Of a DNA stretch of 7,011 nucleotides, positions 1-6,047 are shown piece by piece. The DNA is from an uncultured Succinatimonas sp. Its GTDB lineage: Bacteria; Pseudomonadota; Gammaproteobacteria; Enterobacterales; Succinivibrionaceae. How positions within the stretch are numbered: position 1 is the stretch's first letter; the number at the start of each line of letters is the position of its first letter. The position numbers were made by a program, and so were the translations under genes. Under the pieces are notes generated by a model. The model had not been told where the DNA came from. It did not search any database and saw only the letters and a list, made by a program, of their open reading frames with translations. The stretch spans positions 1-7,011 of the forward strand of contig CABQMD010000045.1 of NCBI GenBank assembly GCA_902465145.1. Direction: 5' to 3'.

Positions 1-425
1 CAGAAGTAGAGGGACATCTTTGCGGAGAAGGTTGCATCGATGCACCTTTACGATGCGACTGGGAACATCGTCCCTTGCAAATAGTGGATCAAAATTTAGG
101 GAAGAAAGCACTTACTTTTTATCAGGCGATCATTCAAAAAGAGCACTCAAGTCTGATCATGCTTGTTCCGCATACCGGGAGATCACATCAGTTGCGGGTG
201 CATATGGCACATTTGGAACATCCGATCTTAGGAGATCGCTTTTACGGTGATCCCAAAGATGATGCCCCATTGCACCTGCACGCTTCGTTATTGACCTTCA
301 ATCATCCGACTTTGGGCAATGAACTTATTTTTACGAGTATTCCTTCTTTTGCCGCTCAAAACATATCCAAATCATTTCTTTGCGATGCTTTAAAAGCTAA
401 TTTTTTTCACCGCGAGAACGTTTGA
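1..425 (+). CDS. rluA: RluA-family 23S rRNA/tRNA pseudouridine synthase, C-terminal part (5' end outside window)
   Basis: The reading frame is open from base 3 to the TGA at 423-425, giving 140 residues with no start, so the gene enters from the left. Seen: an IDAPLRCDW block, then PHTGRSHQLRVHM and HPILGDRFYG, then LHLHASLLTF; these are the C-terminal signatures of RluA-type synthases and line up with E. coli RluA, whose matching segment reads VDLPLICDW...TGRSHQLRVHM...HPILGDRFY. Known for the family: RluA isomerises U746 in 23S rRNA and U32 in some tRNAs. The catalytic HRLD motif should lie upstream of the window and cannot be checked. The protein runs about 24 residues past the point where, from memory, E. 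coli RluA ends, and this tail carries the gene into the end of djlA on the other strand. Another RluA-family paralogue is possible, but the similarity and the djlA neighbour favour RluA. Confidence 0.88.
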   Translation, partial: EVEGHLCGEGCIDAPLRCDWEHRPLQIVDQNLGKKALTFYQAIIQKEHSSLIMLVPHTGRSHQLRVHMAHLEHPILGDRFYGDPKDDAPLHLHASLLTFNHPTLGNELIFTSIPSFAAQNISKSFLCDALKANFFHRENV

Positions 426-1275
426 TGCAATCAAATGCAGCCTGAATATCTTTGGCCTTTTCGGTATAGGTTCTGATCATTTCTTCCGGAACGCCCTGAG
501 ACTTTAATCGATCCGGATGATATTTGAGCATAAGACGTTTGTGAGCCTTACGTACCTCATCCCAGGATGCATCTTCGCTTACGCCCAAAATACGGTAAGC
601 ATCAGCCAGTGATGATGCTGACGTTTCCTGGGAGGCCTGTTTTTCATCCTGCGAAGAATACTCATAGCCAGAGCCGTTTTGCTCTGCATTTCTATAAAAT
701 CCGCGCCGAAACTGCATTTCAGCTATGCGTATTTGAATCAATCTTTCCATGGCTGTTACGGGAACGCCCAATCTTTGAGCAATTTCACATAACCTGCGAT
801 GTTCTTCCTGCTCCACCACTGCATCTGCCAAAGCCATCTGCACCAGGATCTCCAATAAATAGGAAATCACTCCGGCATTGCGGCCTACCGCCTCTTTAAG
901 CTTAATAGTCTCAAGTTCGAGATTAAAATCTTCGCTCTTTCCCTGATTAAAAGCTTCCTGAGCTCTGCGTCTTGACTGCGGATCATCAAGTTTCATCATG
1001 TTCATGCACTGCGTTGCGATCATGATCTGCTCACGACTGATGACTCCGCCGCCGCGCGCTACGTATCCTAATAAGGCAAACGTTCCGTAAATTAAGGTCT
1101 CGTTATATCCTTTGGTAAATTTAAATGCATATCCGGCACGTCCTGCATTTTCAGCAAGTTTGTTACGCGGATTGTCATATAACGCCCATCCGAGAATAAA
1201 CCCCAGAACTGTCCCGAAAGGAATAGGCAAAAAAAAGCCAATCAAGGCCCCGAGTAAACGTCCTCTGTAACTCAT
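397..1275 (-). CDS. djlA: DjlA-like membrane-anchored DnaJ co-chaperone (TerB domain plus J domain)
   Basis: A 292-residue protein with the DjlA architecture. Residues about 8-33 form one glycine-rich hydrophobic segment, the type III membrane anchor. Residues about 55-195 form a TerB-like helical domain, with RAQEAFNQGKSEDF resembling AQNAFRVGKSDNY of E. coli DjlA. A polar Ser/Gln/Glu-rich linker (about 196-220) follows. Residues 221-292 are a C-terminal J domain with the essential HPD tripeptide at 253-255. Known for the family: the J domain faces the cytoplasm, stimulates DnaK, and DjlA overexpression in E. coli activates the Rcs envelope-stress pathway. E. coli DjlA is 271 residues, so this copy is complete and slightly long, mostly in the linker. 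The ATG at 1275 overlaps the murU stop (ATGA) and has an AGGAG site 6 nt upstream. It is the last gene of the - strand unit and converges with rluA, as in E. coli. Confidence 0.93.
   Translation of the reverse strand: MSYRGRLLGALIGFFLPIPFGTVLGFILGWALYDNPRNKLAENAGRAGYAFKFTKGYNETLIYGTFALLGYVARGGGVISREQIMIATQCMNMMKLDDPQSRRRAQEAFNQGKSEDFNLELETIKLKEAVGRNAGVISYLLEILVQMALADAVVEQEEHRRLCEIAQRLGVPVTAMERLIQIRIAEMQFRRGFYRNAEQNGSGYEYSSQDEKQASQETSASSLADAYRILGVSEDASWDEVRKAHKRLMLKYHPDRLKSQGVPEEMIRTYTEKAKDIQAAFDCIKRSRGEKN
419..437. repeat. Small inverted repeat at the rluA stop codon
   Basis: TTTGAT (421-426) and ATCAAA (430-435) pair around a GCA loop, and the stem can extend to 8 pairs (419-437) with one G-U pair in the + strand RNA. 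It overlaps the rluA stop and the last codons of djlA. No T-run follows, so I do not call it a terminator. Chance is possible for so short a stem. Confidence 0.35.
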
Positions 1276-1961
1276 GAGTCGCTCCTGTTAAAAGTTTTGG
1301 CACGGATATAAGCATCGGTATCATGCAATCTTTCTACTGTTCCTACGTCAAACCACTTACCTTCAAGTTTTTTTCCGTACAAGACTTTTTTTTCAATAAG
1401 TTTGTCAAAAAGAGGTCTTAAGGGGGCGCGTTGCAGCTTTATATTTGAAAAAACTTGCGGGGTATATACAGCCGCCCCTGTGAAAGTAAAATCGTGTCCG
1501 TTTACCACTCTTTTATTTTCATCCAAGGAAAAATCCCCCTGCTGATGATGCTTAGGATTGTCAGTTAAAAACAGCAGAGCCTCTCCTGGTAGCGGAATAC
1601 TTCTTAAAAAAAATCCATACGGAACGTCGATGAAAGTATCTCCGTTTACCACTAAAAAAGGTTCGTCTTGGAAAAAAGGAAGAGCTTTGACAATTCCTCC
1701 TAAAGTTTCAAGTCCTCCGGGAGGCTCCTGACTGTGAGTTATGCTCATGCCCAAACACCTTCCGTCACCTAGAAAAGTTCGGATTTTTTCAGAAAGCCAT
1801 GCAGAGTTGACGATCACCTCAGAAATTCCCGCATCTTTGAGTTTTTCAAGATGCCAAAGAAGCAATTCCTTGCCGCCGACCTTTACCAAGGGTTTGGGGA
1901 TATTGTCGGTGATCGGACGCAACCGCTCTCCCCTACCTGCTGCCAGGATCATCGCGCGCAC
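1272..1961 (-). CDS. murU: N-acetylmuramate alpha-1-phosphate uridylyltransferase (MurU-like nucleotidyltransferase)
   Basis: A 229-residue sugar-nucleotidyltransferase. Seen: the nucleotide-binding loop LAAGRGERLRP at residues 6-16, PKPL at 22-25, NGD at 106-108 with the metal-binding Asp, DNPKHHQQGDF at 134-144, and WFDVGT at 203-208. These follow the Pseudomonas putida MurU pattern, including its NPGHHGRGDF and WVDVGT segments. Known: MurU joins MurNAc-1-phosphate and UTP to give UDP-MurNAc in the cytoplasm, the last step of the recycling route that bypasses de novo UDP-MurNAc synthesis. The upstream amgK encodes the enzyme that makes its substrate, which supports MurU over a general glucose/mannose-1-phosphate transferase. 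The start is the GTG at 1961: an AAAGGAG site lies 7 nt before it, and MRAMILAAG matches the family N-terminus. An ATG at 1952 would remove the first three residues and sits too far from that site. A Leu replaces a usual Gly in the LETLGG segment (residues 84-89). Confidence 0.88.
   Translation of the reverse strand: MRAMILAAGRGERLRPITDNIPKPLVKVGGKELLLWHLEKLKDAGISEVIVNSAWLSEKIRTFLGDGRCLGMSITHSQEPPGGLETLGGIVKALPFFQDEPFLVVNGDTFIDVPYGFFLRSIPLPGEALLFLTDNPKHHQQGDFSLDENKRVVNGHDFTFTGAAVYTPQVFSNIKLQRAPLRPLFDKLIEKKVLYGKKLEGKWFDVGTVERLHDTDAYIRAKTFNRSDS
1282..1286 (-). promoter_or_regulatory. Ribosome binding site of djlA
   Basis: AGGAG on the - strand, inside the 3' end of murU, lies 6 nt before the djlA ATG at 1275. 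That ATG shares the ATGA overlap with the murU stop, so djlA has both its own strong site and a coupled junction. Confidence 0.8.
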
Positions 1962-2878
1962 GGCAAAGCTCCTTTTACTTTTGCATCCAGAAAATCATGC
2001 AAATCGTAAAGACCGCAGGCCATACTCTCGTCCAAAGCGTAAGCAAGGACTCTCGGCAAATCTTTTAAGTAACTTGGTTTTCCGTCCCTTAAGTTTAAGC
2101 GGTTAAAGATCCCCAGCAGGCGTTTGAATTCGCTTTGTGAATATTCCTTGCACAGAGATTGCAGATTTTTATAGGCTTTTTGAATGAGAAATACAACCAA
2201 ATCATCAGGTAACCTGATGTAGCAATCAAAGATCAGCGATGCTGCATCATAGGTCAAAGGTCCTTTTACCATATCCTGAAAATCGATCACGACCAACTCA
2301 TCACCGCATACCATTAGATTACGGCTGTGAAAATCACGGTGCATGGCCACCTGAGGCTGAGAAAGACAGGCCTGTGAAAGCACTGAAAGAGTGTGATTCA
2401 ACATTTGCTTCTCGGCTTTGTTCAAGACAAGATGCAAGCTTTTATCCAGCAGCCATTCGGTAAAAATAGAAAATTCAAAAGCGATAAAATCTTTATCAAA
2501 AGCAGGAAGCGGCGTTTCCACAGATGCTATATCAGGAAGCAGTTTCAATGCCCTTTGATACCATTGGGATCTTTGCTCTCCCTTAATAACATCGGAGAAC
2601 ATCAAATTTCCCAAGTCCTCTTCCAAAAGATATCCGTTTTCAAGATCACTGCTTAAGATCTTAGGAACCCGTACTCCTTTTAAGGATAAGGCCTGAGCTA
2701 TACGCAAAAATTCGGCATTTTTCTGTGAGGAAGGGGGAGAATCAACGGCAATAAAACCGTCAGTTCTGAAATAACGACGGAGACTTGCATCTCCGCCCAA
2801 AGCCTCAAATCTTCGGCACGAATGCCCAAGATCACGGCTTACAAAAGCTTTTAAGCCTTCAAGTCTTGTATCAGTCAC
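1949..2878 (-). CDS. amgK: Anomeric MurNAc/GlcNAc kinase (AmgK-like phosphotransferase)
   Basis: A 309-residue aminoglycoside-phosphotransferase/choline-kinase-fold protein when started at the GTG at 2878. Seen: an N-terminal GGDASLRRYFR block (residues 28-38), the catalytic loop HRDFHSRNLMV (180-190) with catalytic Asp182, and the metal-binding DFQD (199-202) followed by GPLTYDAASL. The order and wording match Pseudomonas AmgK. Known: AmgK uses ATP to phosphorylate the anomeric hydroxyl of MurNAc or GlcNAc; MurU then makes UDP-MurNAc. In pseudomonads this pair gives partial intrinsic fosfomycin tolerance because it bypasses MurA. Start choice: no ATG fits. The GTG overlaps the trmB stop by 8 nt; an in-frame TTG at 2932 would add 18 residues that lie opposite the conserved trmB C-terminus and do not resemble AmgK. 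Neither has a strong Shine-Dalgarno site, so coupling to trmB termination is likely. The stop lies 13 nt inside murU. Confidence 0.87.
   Translation of the reverse strand: MTDTRLEGLKAFVSRDLGHSCRRFEALGGDASLRRYFRTDGFIAVDSPPSSQKNAEFLRIAQALSLKGVRVPKILSSDLENGYLLEEDLGNLMFSDVIKGEQRSQWYQRALKLLPDIASVETPLPAFDKDFIAFEFSIFTEWLLDKSLHLVLNKAEKQMLNHTLSVLSQACLSQPQVAMHRDFHSRNLMVCGDELVVIDFQDMVKGPLTYDAASLIFDCYIRLPDDLVVFLIQKAYKNLQSLCKEYSQSEFKRLLGIFNRLNLRDGKPSYLKDLPRVLAYALDESMACGLYDLHDFLDAKVKGALPCAR
1969..1975 (-). promoter_or_regulatory. Ribosome binding site that decides the murU GTG start
   Basis: AAAGGAG on the - strand, inside the last codons of amgK, lies 7 nt before the GTG at 1961 but 16 nt before the ATG at 1952. 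The spacing selects the GTG as the murU start. Confidence 0.8.
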
Positions 2879-3596
2879 GTCTGAAAACCAGATCCCAAAC
2901 TCCGTGTCCCAAACGTTCGCCTCTTTGCTCAAACTTGGTCAGAGGACGCCACTTAGGACGGGGAGTAAAACCGCCGTCAGCTTGCGTATTGGAAAAGCCT
3001 TCGGCTCTGCTCATTACTTCAAGCATCTGTTGGGCATACTCTTCCCAATCGGTAGCCAGTCTTATCTCTGCTCCGTGTTTTAGCAACGGTGCAACCATGG
3101 CAATAAAATCGTCGTTGATGAGTCTGCGCTTTATATGGCGCTTTTTAGGCCAGGGATCCGGGAAAAATATCTGTAAAACATCGATACTTTGCAAAGCTAT
3201 ACATTTTTTTATCACTTCGAATGCATCGAAATGAATGATACGCACATTAGTGATCTGCCGCTCTTCTATAAGCTTAAGACAAGATCCTACTCCGGGAGGA
3301 TGAACCTCTATACCGCAATAATTGCTCAGAGGATCATTCTGTGCCATTTGCACGAAGGATGCCCCCATACCGAAGCCGATCTCCAGTACCAACGGAGCCT
3401 TTCTTCCGAAGACTTTATCAAAATCGACTGTTTTAAGAGAAGACACATCGATAAGATATTTAGTGCCAAGCTCGTCCAAGGCCCGTTGCTGCGAAGGCGT
3501 CATACGACCGGCACGGATCACGAAGGAACGCACATGACGATCCAAAGGATCGGTCAATGCCGATCCTTTGGCAGGATTTTCTGCGATCTTATCCAT
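2871..3596 (-). CDS. trmB: tRNA (guanine-N7-)-methyltransferase TrmB
   Basis: A 241-residue Rossmann-fold methyltransferase. Seen: the SAM-binding motif EIGFGMG (residues 72-78), GIEVHPPGVG (95-104), FFPDPWPKKRH (144-154), LATDWEEYA (180-188) and the C-terminal TKFEQRGERLGHGVWDL (220-236). Each block is nearly identical to E. coli TrmB. Known: the enzyme uses S-adenosylmethionine to form m7G at position 46 of the variable loop of many tRNAs; it acts as a single subunit in bacteria. The ATG at 3596 shares one base with the dapA stop (TGATG), a typical termination-reinitiation junction; a TTG directly before it would add one residue and is less likely. Only a weak GGAA site lies 8 nt upstream. 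A perfect inverted repeat covers codons 9-19, in the part of the protein that is not conserved. Its end overlaps amgK. Confidence 0.96.
   Translation of the reverse strand: MDKIAENPAKGSALTDPLDRHVRSFVIRAGRMTPSQQRALDELGTKYLIDVSSLKTVDFDKVFGRKAPLVLEIGFGMGASFVQMAQNDPLSNYCGIEVHPPGVGSCLKLIEERQITNVRIIHFDAFEVIKKCIALQSIDVLQIFFPDPWPKKRHIKRRLINDDFIAMVAPLLKHGAEIRLATDWEEYAQQMLEVMSRAEGFSNTQADGGFTPRPKWRPLTKFEQRGERLGHGVWDLVFRRD
3542..3571. repeat. Perfect 12-bp inverted repeat with 6-nt loop inside the start of trmB
   Basis: The left arm CCAAAGGATCGG (3542-3553) and right arm CCGATCCTTTGG (3560-3571) are exact reverse complements around the loop TCAATG (3554-3559). In the trmB message the hairpin spans about nucleotides 26-55 of the coding region, just beyond where an initiating ribosome would sit. 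No T-run follows on either strand, so it is not a standard intrinsic terminator. It encodes residues in the poorly conserved TrmB N-terminus, so protein constraint does not explain it. Function unknown; a translation-rate, message-stability or RNase-processing element are possibilities. Confidence 0.8.
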
Positions 3597-4480
3597 CAAA
3601 TAAGTTCCAAATCCTTCATGGCTTTTTTGATTTCAACACGCAAACCGTCGCTTATGGGCAATACCGGCAAACGGGTTTCTTCGGTGCAAAGGCCTAGCAA
3701 CGATGCTGCATATTTGGCAGGACCCGGTGACGGTTCTTTGAACATAAGCTTATGCAATTCCATCAGGCGATCCTGCTGCTTACGAGCCTCTTCCCATTTG
3801 CCTTCTGCAGTAAGACGCTGCACACTGGCAACCAAAGCAGGAGCAATATTGGCAGTAACAGAAATACAACCGCAACCGCCGGCAACGTTATAGCTTACCT
3901 GAGTAGAATCATTGCCTGATAACCAGATAAAGTCTTCGCGTTTTATCAGCTGACGCTCAATCCACGGACGCTCAAGATCACCTGTCGCATCCTTAATCCC
4001 CATAATACGCGGCAATTCTGAAAGCTTGGCCAAAGTTTCCGGCAAAACATTCACCACGGCACGTCCCGGGATGTTATAGACGATGATGGGCAGAGAAGTT
4101 TCCTCATGAACCATCTTAAAGTGAGCATACAGCCCCTGCTGATTGGGGCGGTTGTAATATCCGGCCACATGCAGAACGCCGTCGGCTCCTGCTCTTTCGG
4201 CAGCCTGAGAAAGCGCTACGGCTTCAACGGGGTTGTTAGAACCTGCTCCTGCCAATACCGGCACACGACCGTGAGCGACTTCAGCCGTAAGCTGAATGAC
4301 GCGCATATGCTCTTCATGGGTAAGAGTCGGGCATTCACCGGTAGTTCCTGCCGGAACGATGGCATCGGTACCGTTCTTGATATGCCACTCAATCATGCGC
4401 TCAAGTGCGGCTTCATCAAGCGAACCGTTTCTAAAAGGAGTAATGAGTGCTACCAAAGAACCGTGGAATAAATGAGTCAT
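3596..4480 (-). CDS. dapA: 4-hydroxy-tetrahydrodipicolinate synthase
   Basis: A 294-residue TIM-barrel aldolase of normal family length. Seen: GTTGE (45-49, with the Thr-Thr of the proton relay), YYNRP (108-112), catalytic Tyr135 and Arg140 in YNIPGR, and the Schiff-base Lys163 in GIKDATGD. Known: DapA condenses pyruvate with aspartate semialdehyde, the committed step to diaminopimelate and lysine. Residues matching the lysine feedback pocket of E. coli DapA are present: His55, His58, Asn82, Glu86 and Tyr108 (E. coli 53, 56, 80, 84, 106), so lysine inhibition is plausible by inference. The ATG at 4480 follows lysS by 11 nt, with an AGGTG site 5 nt upstream. Several segments (VAGYYNRPNQQGLY, NIPGRAVVNV, GCISVTANIAP) read to me more like alphaproteobacterial DapA than the E. 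coli form. Other members of the family, such as N-acetylneuraminate lyase, fit less well given the lysine-site residues and lysS next door. Confidence 0.94.
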   Translation of the reverse strand: MTHLFHGSLVALITPFRNGSLDEAALERMIEWHIKNGTDAIVPAGTTGECPTLTHEEHMRVIQLTAEVAHGRVPVLAGAGSNNPVEAVALSQAAERAGADGVLHVAGYYNRPNQQGLYAHFKMVHEETSLPIIVYNIPGRAVVNVLPETLAKLSELPRIMGIKDATGDLERPWIERQLIKREDFIWLSGNDSTQVSYNVAGGCGCISVTANIAPALVASVQRLTAEGKWEEARKQQDRLMELHKLMFKEPSPGPAKYAASLLGLCTEETRLPVLPISDGLRVEIKKAMKDLELI

Positions 4481-4485
4481 AAGGA

Positions 4486-4490
4486 CACCT
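4486..4490 (-). promoter_or_regulatory. Ribosome binding site of dapA
   Basis: An AGGTG on the - strand sits 5 nt before the dapA ATG, in the 11-nt gap directly after the lysS TGA. A ribosome ending lysS would be positioned over this site, which suits coupled translation. Confidence 0.6.
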
Positions 4491-4491
4491 G

Positions 4492-6027
4492 TCAGTTATT
4501 GTTAGGTCTTAAAGTGGGGAAGAGGATCACATCGCGTATGGTGTGGCAGTTTGAAAGCAACATGACTACACGATCGATACCGATGCCTTCGCCTGCAGTG
4601 GGAGGAAGTCCGTGCTGCAATGCGGTGATGTAGTCGGCATCATAATACATGGCTTCATCGTCTCCGTGCTTTTTGGCCTCAGCCTGAGCCTGGAAACGAC
4701 CTGCCTGATCATCAGGATCATTAAGCTCGGAGAATCCGTTGCCCAATTCGCGACCGCCTATAAAGAATTCGAAACGATCGGTAAAAGCAGGATCCTGATC
4801 ATTACGACGGGCTAAAGGAGATATTTCCGCAGGATAACTGGTGATGAAAGTAGGTTGCTGCAAATGCTCTTCCACAAGCTCATCAAAAAGAGCGGCGATG
4901 AAATTACCCAAAGTCCAGCCAGGAAGCATGTCACAATGCAATTTCTCGCACCAAGCTTTGGCACGGCTTTCATCTTCAAGATCTTCCATGGTAATACCTT
5001 TGTCAGCGCCGTACTTGACAATTGACTCTTTCATTGTCAGACGCTCAAAAGGCTTGGAAAAATCAAGGTCAAGACCGACTTCGCCTTCTTTACCGTAGTG
5101 AACTTTGGTTGTACCCAATACTTCCAAAGACATGCTCTTAAAGAGTTCTTCAGTCAGATCGATGAGATCATGGTAATCGTGGTAAGCCCAATAAAATTCA
5201 ATGGTGGTAAATTCAGGATTATGACGAACGTCAATACCCTCATTGCGGAAACAACGATTGATTTCATACACGTTCTCAAAACCGCCGACCACCAAACGCT
5301 TTAAGAAAAGCTCTGGTGCAATACGCATGTACATATCGATGTCCAATGCATTGTGATGAGTCACAAAAGGTTTGGCGTTGGCACCTCCAGGGATGGTATG
5401 CATCATGGGAGTTTCAACTTCCATAAAACGTCTTTCATCCATGAATTTACGGATGAATGACACTACCTTAGTGCGGATCTTGAAGGTACGGCGTGAATCC
5501 TCGTTGGCAATGAGGTCGAGATAACGCTGACGGCAACGGGCTTCCTGATCGGTAAGTCCCTTATATTTCTCAGGCAGAGGACGCAGTGCTTTGACCAAAA
5601 GCCTTAATGATTTAACGTGAATGGAAAGCTCGCCGGTCTTGGTTTTGAAGACTTTGCCGCTTACGCCGATGATGTCTCCAAGATCAAGCTTTTTAAAGAG
5701 ATTTTGATAATCTCCTTCAGGCAGATCATCGCGTGAAACGTAGATCTGAATGCGTCCGTCGACATCCTGCAAGGTGGCAAACGATGCCTTGCCCATAATG
5801 CGGCGGGTCATCAGACGACCTGCGATGGTGTAGACATGCTCTTCGTTTTGCAAAGCATCGGCATCCTTGTCTCCGCAAGCTTTGCGTATGTCTCCTGAAG
5901 TGGCATCGCGATGAAAATCGTTGGGATAAGCCTGTCCCTGTTCACGCAAAGCATTGAGCTTGTCGCGTCTTTCCTGCATCACGTTATTGAGATTTTCTAC
6001 GGTCTCTTCTTTTTTTTCCTGTGCCAT
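4492..6027 (-). CDS. lysS: Lysyl-tRNA synthetase, class II
   Basis: A complete 511-residue class II synthetase (E. coli LysS is 505). Seen: a charged N-terminal helix region (1-60), an OB-fold anticodon-binding domain (about 65-150, starting [18 protein letters not shown]), motif 1 around 196-213 (FMEVETPMM), the loop [15 protein letters not shown] (214-228), motif 2 with RCFRNEG (258-264) and PEFTTIEFY (271-279), [12 protein letters not shown] (427-438), and motif 3 [15 protein letters not shown] (479-493). Known: it charges tRNA-Lys with lysine using ATP, works as a dimer, and binds the UUU/CUU anticodon through the OB fold. It follows prfB by 20 nt, the same pairing as in E. coli. The ATG at 6027 is preceded by TCAGGA. 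Runs of eight A lie both over the start codon and in codons 4-6, an unusual arrangement. No duplicated or truncated domain is seen. Confidence 0.98.
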   Translation of the reverse strand: MAQEKKEETVENLNNVMQERRDKLNALREQGQAYPNDFHRDATSGDIRKACGDKDADALQNEEHVYTIAGRLMTRRIMGKASFATLQDVDGRIQIYVSRDDLPEGDYQNLFKKLDLGDIIGVSGKVFKTKTGELSIHVKSLRLLVKALRPLPEKYKGLTDQEARCRQRYLDLIANEDSRRTFKIRTKVVSFIRKFMDERRFMEVETPMMHTIPGGANAKPFVTHHNALDIDMYMRIAPELFLKRLVVGGFENVYEINRCFRNEGIDVRHNPEFTTIEFYWAYHDYHDLIDLTEELFKSMSLEVLGTTKVHYGKEGEVGLDLDFSKPFERLTMKESIVKYGADKGITMEDLEDESRAKAWCEKLHCDMLPGWTLGNFIAALFDELVEEHLQQPTFITSYPAEISPLARRNDQDPAFTDRFEFFIGGRELGNGFSELNDPDDQAGRFQAQAEAKKHGDDEAMYYDADYITALQHGLPPTAGEGIGIDRVVMLLSNCHTIRDVILFPTLRPNNN

Positions 6028-6033
6028 TTTTTT

Positions 6034-6037
6034 TCCT
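6034..6037 (-). promoter_or_regulatory. Ribosome binding site of lysS
   Basis: On the - strand an AGGA (within TCAGGA) lies in the 20-nt prfB-lysS gap, separated from the lysS ATG by six A residues. The spacer is a pure A run that joins the A of the start codon. Confidence 0.7.
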
Positions 6038-6047
6038 GAAAATTTAA

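Noticed and set aside
387..407. Terminator-like GCTT/AAGC stem followed by a run of seven T on the + strand.
   Set aside because: The stem is only 4-5 A/T-rich pairs and lies upstream of the rluA stop, so it would cut the gene short; not credible as its terminator.
669..686. CAGAGC/GCTCTG inverted repeat with 6-nt loop in the djlA linker.
   Set aside because: A 6-bp stem is expected by chance in a window this long and has no positional support.
1498..1653. CCGTTTACCACT appears twice in murU (near 1498 and 1642).
   Set aside because: Both copies encode a Val-Val-Asn-Gly peptide, so similar codons explain the repeat.
1741..2106. A 121-codon + strand open frame across the amgK-murU junction.
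   Set aside because: Antisense to two recognised enzymes, no family resemblance, no start signal.
3189..3893. A 234-codon open frame on the + strand, antisense to trmB and dapA.
   Set aside because: It crosses two strongly conserved genes on the opposite strand, has no recognisable domain or ribosome site, and is explained as a frame shadow.
4702..4714. Palindrome-like CCTGATCATCAGG in lysS.
   Set aside because: It is a 6-bp arm repeat encoding the conserved DDQAG segment, and short GATC-centred palindromes recur by chance here.
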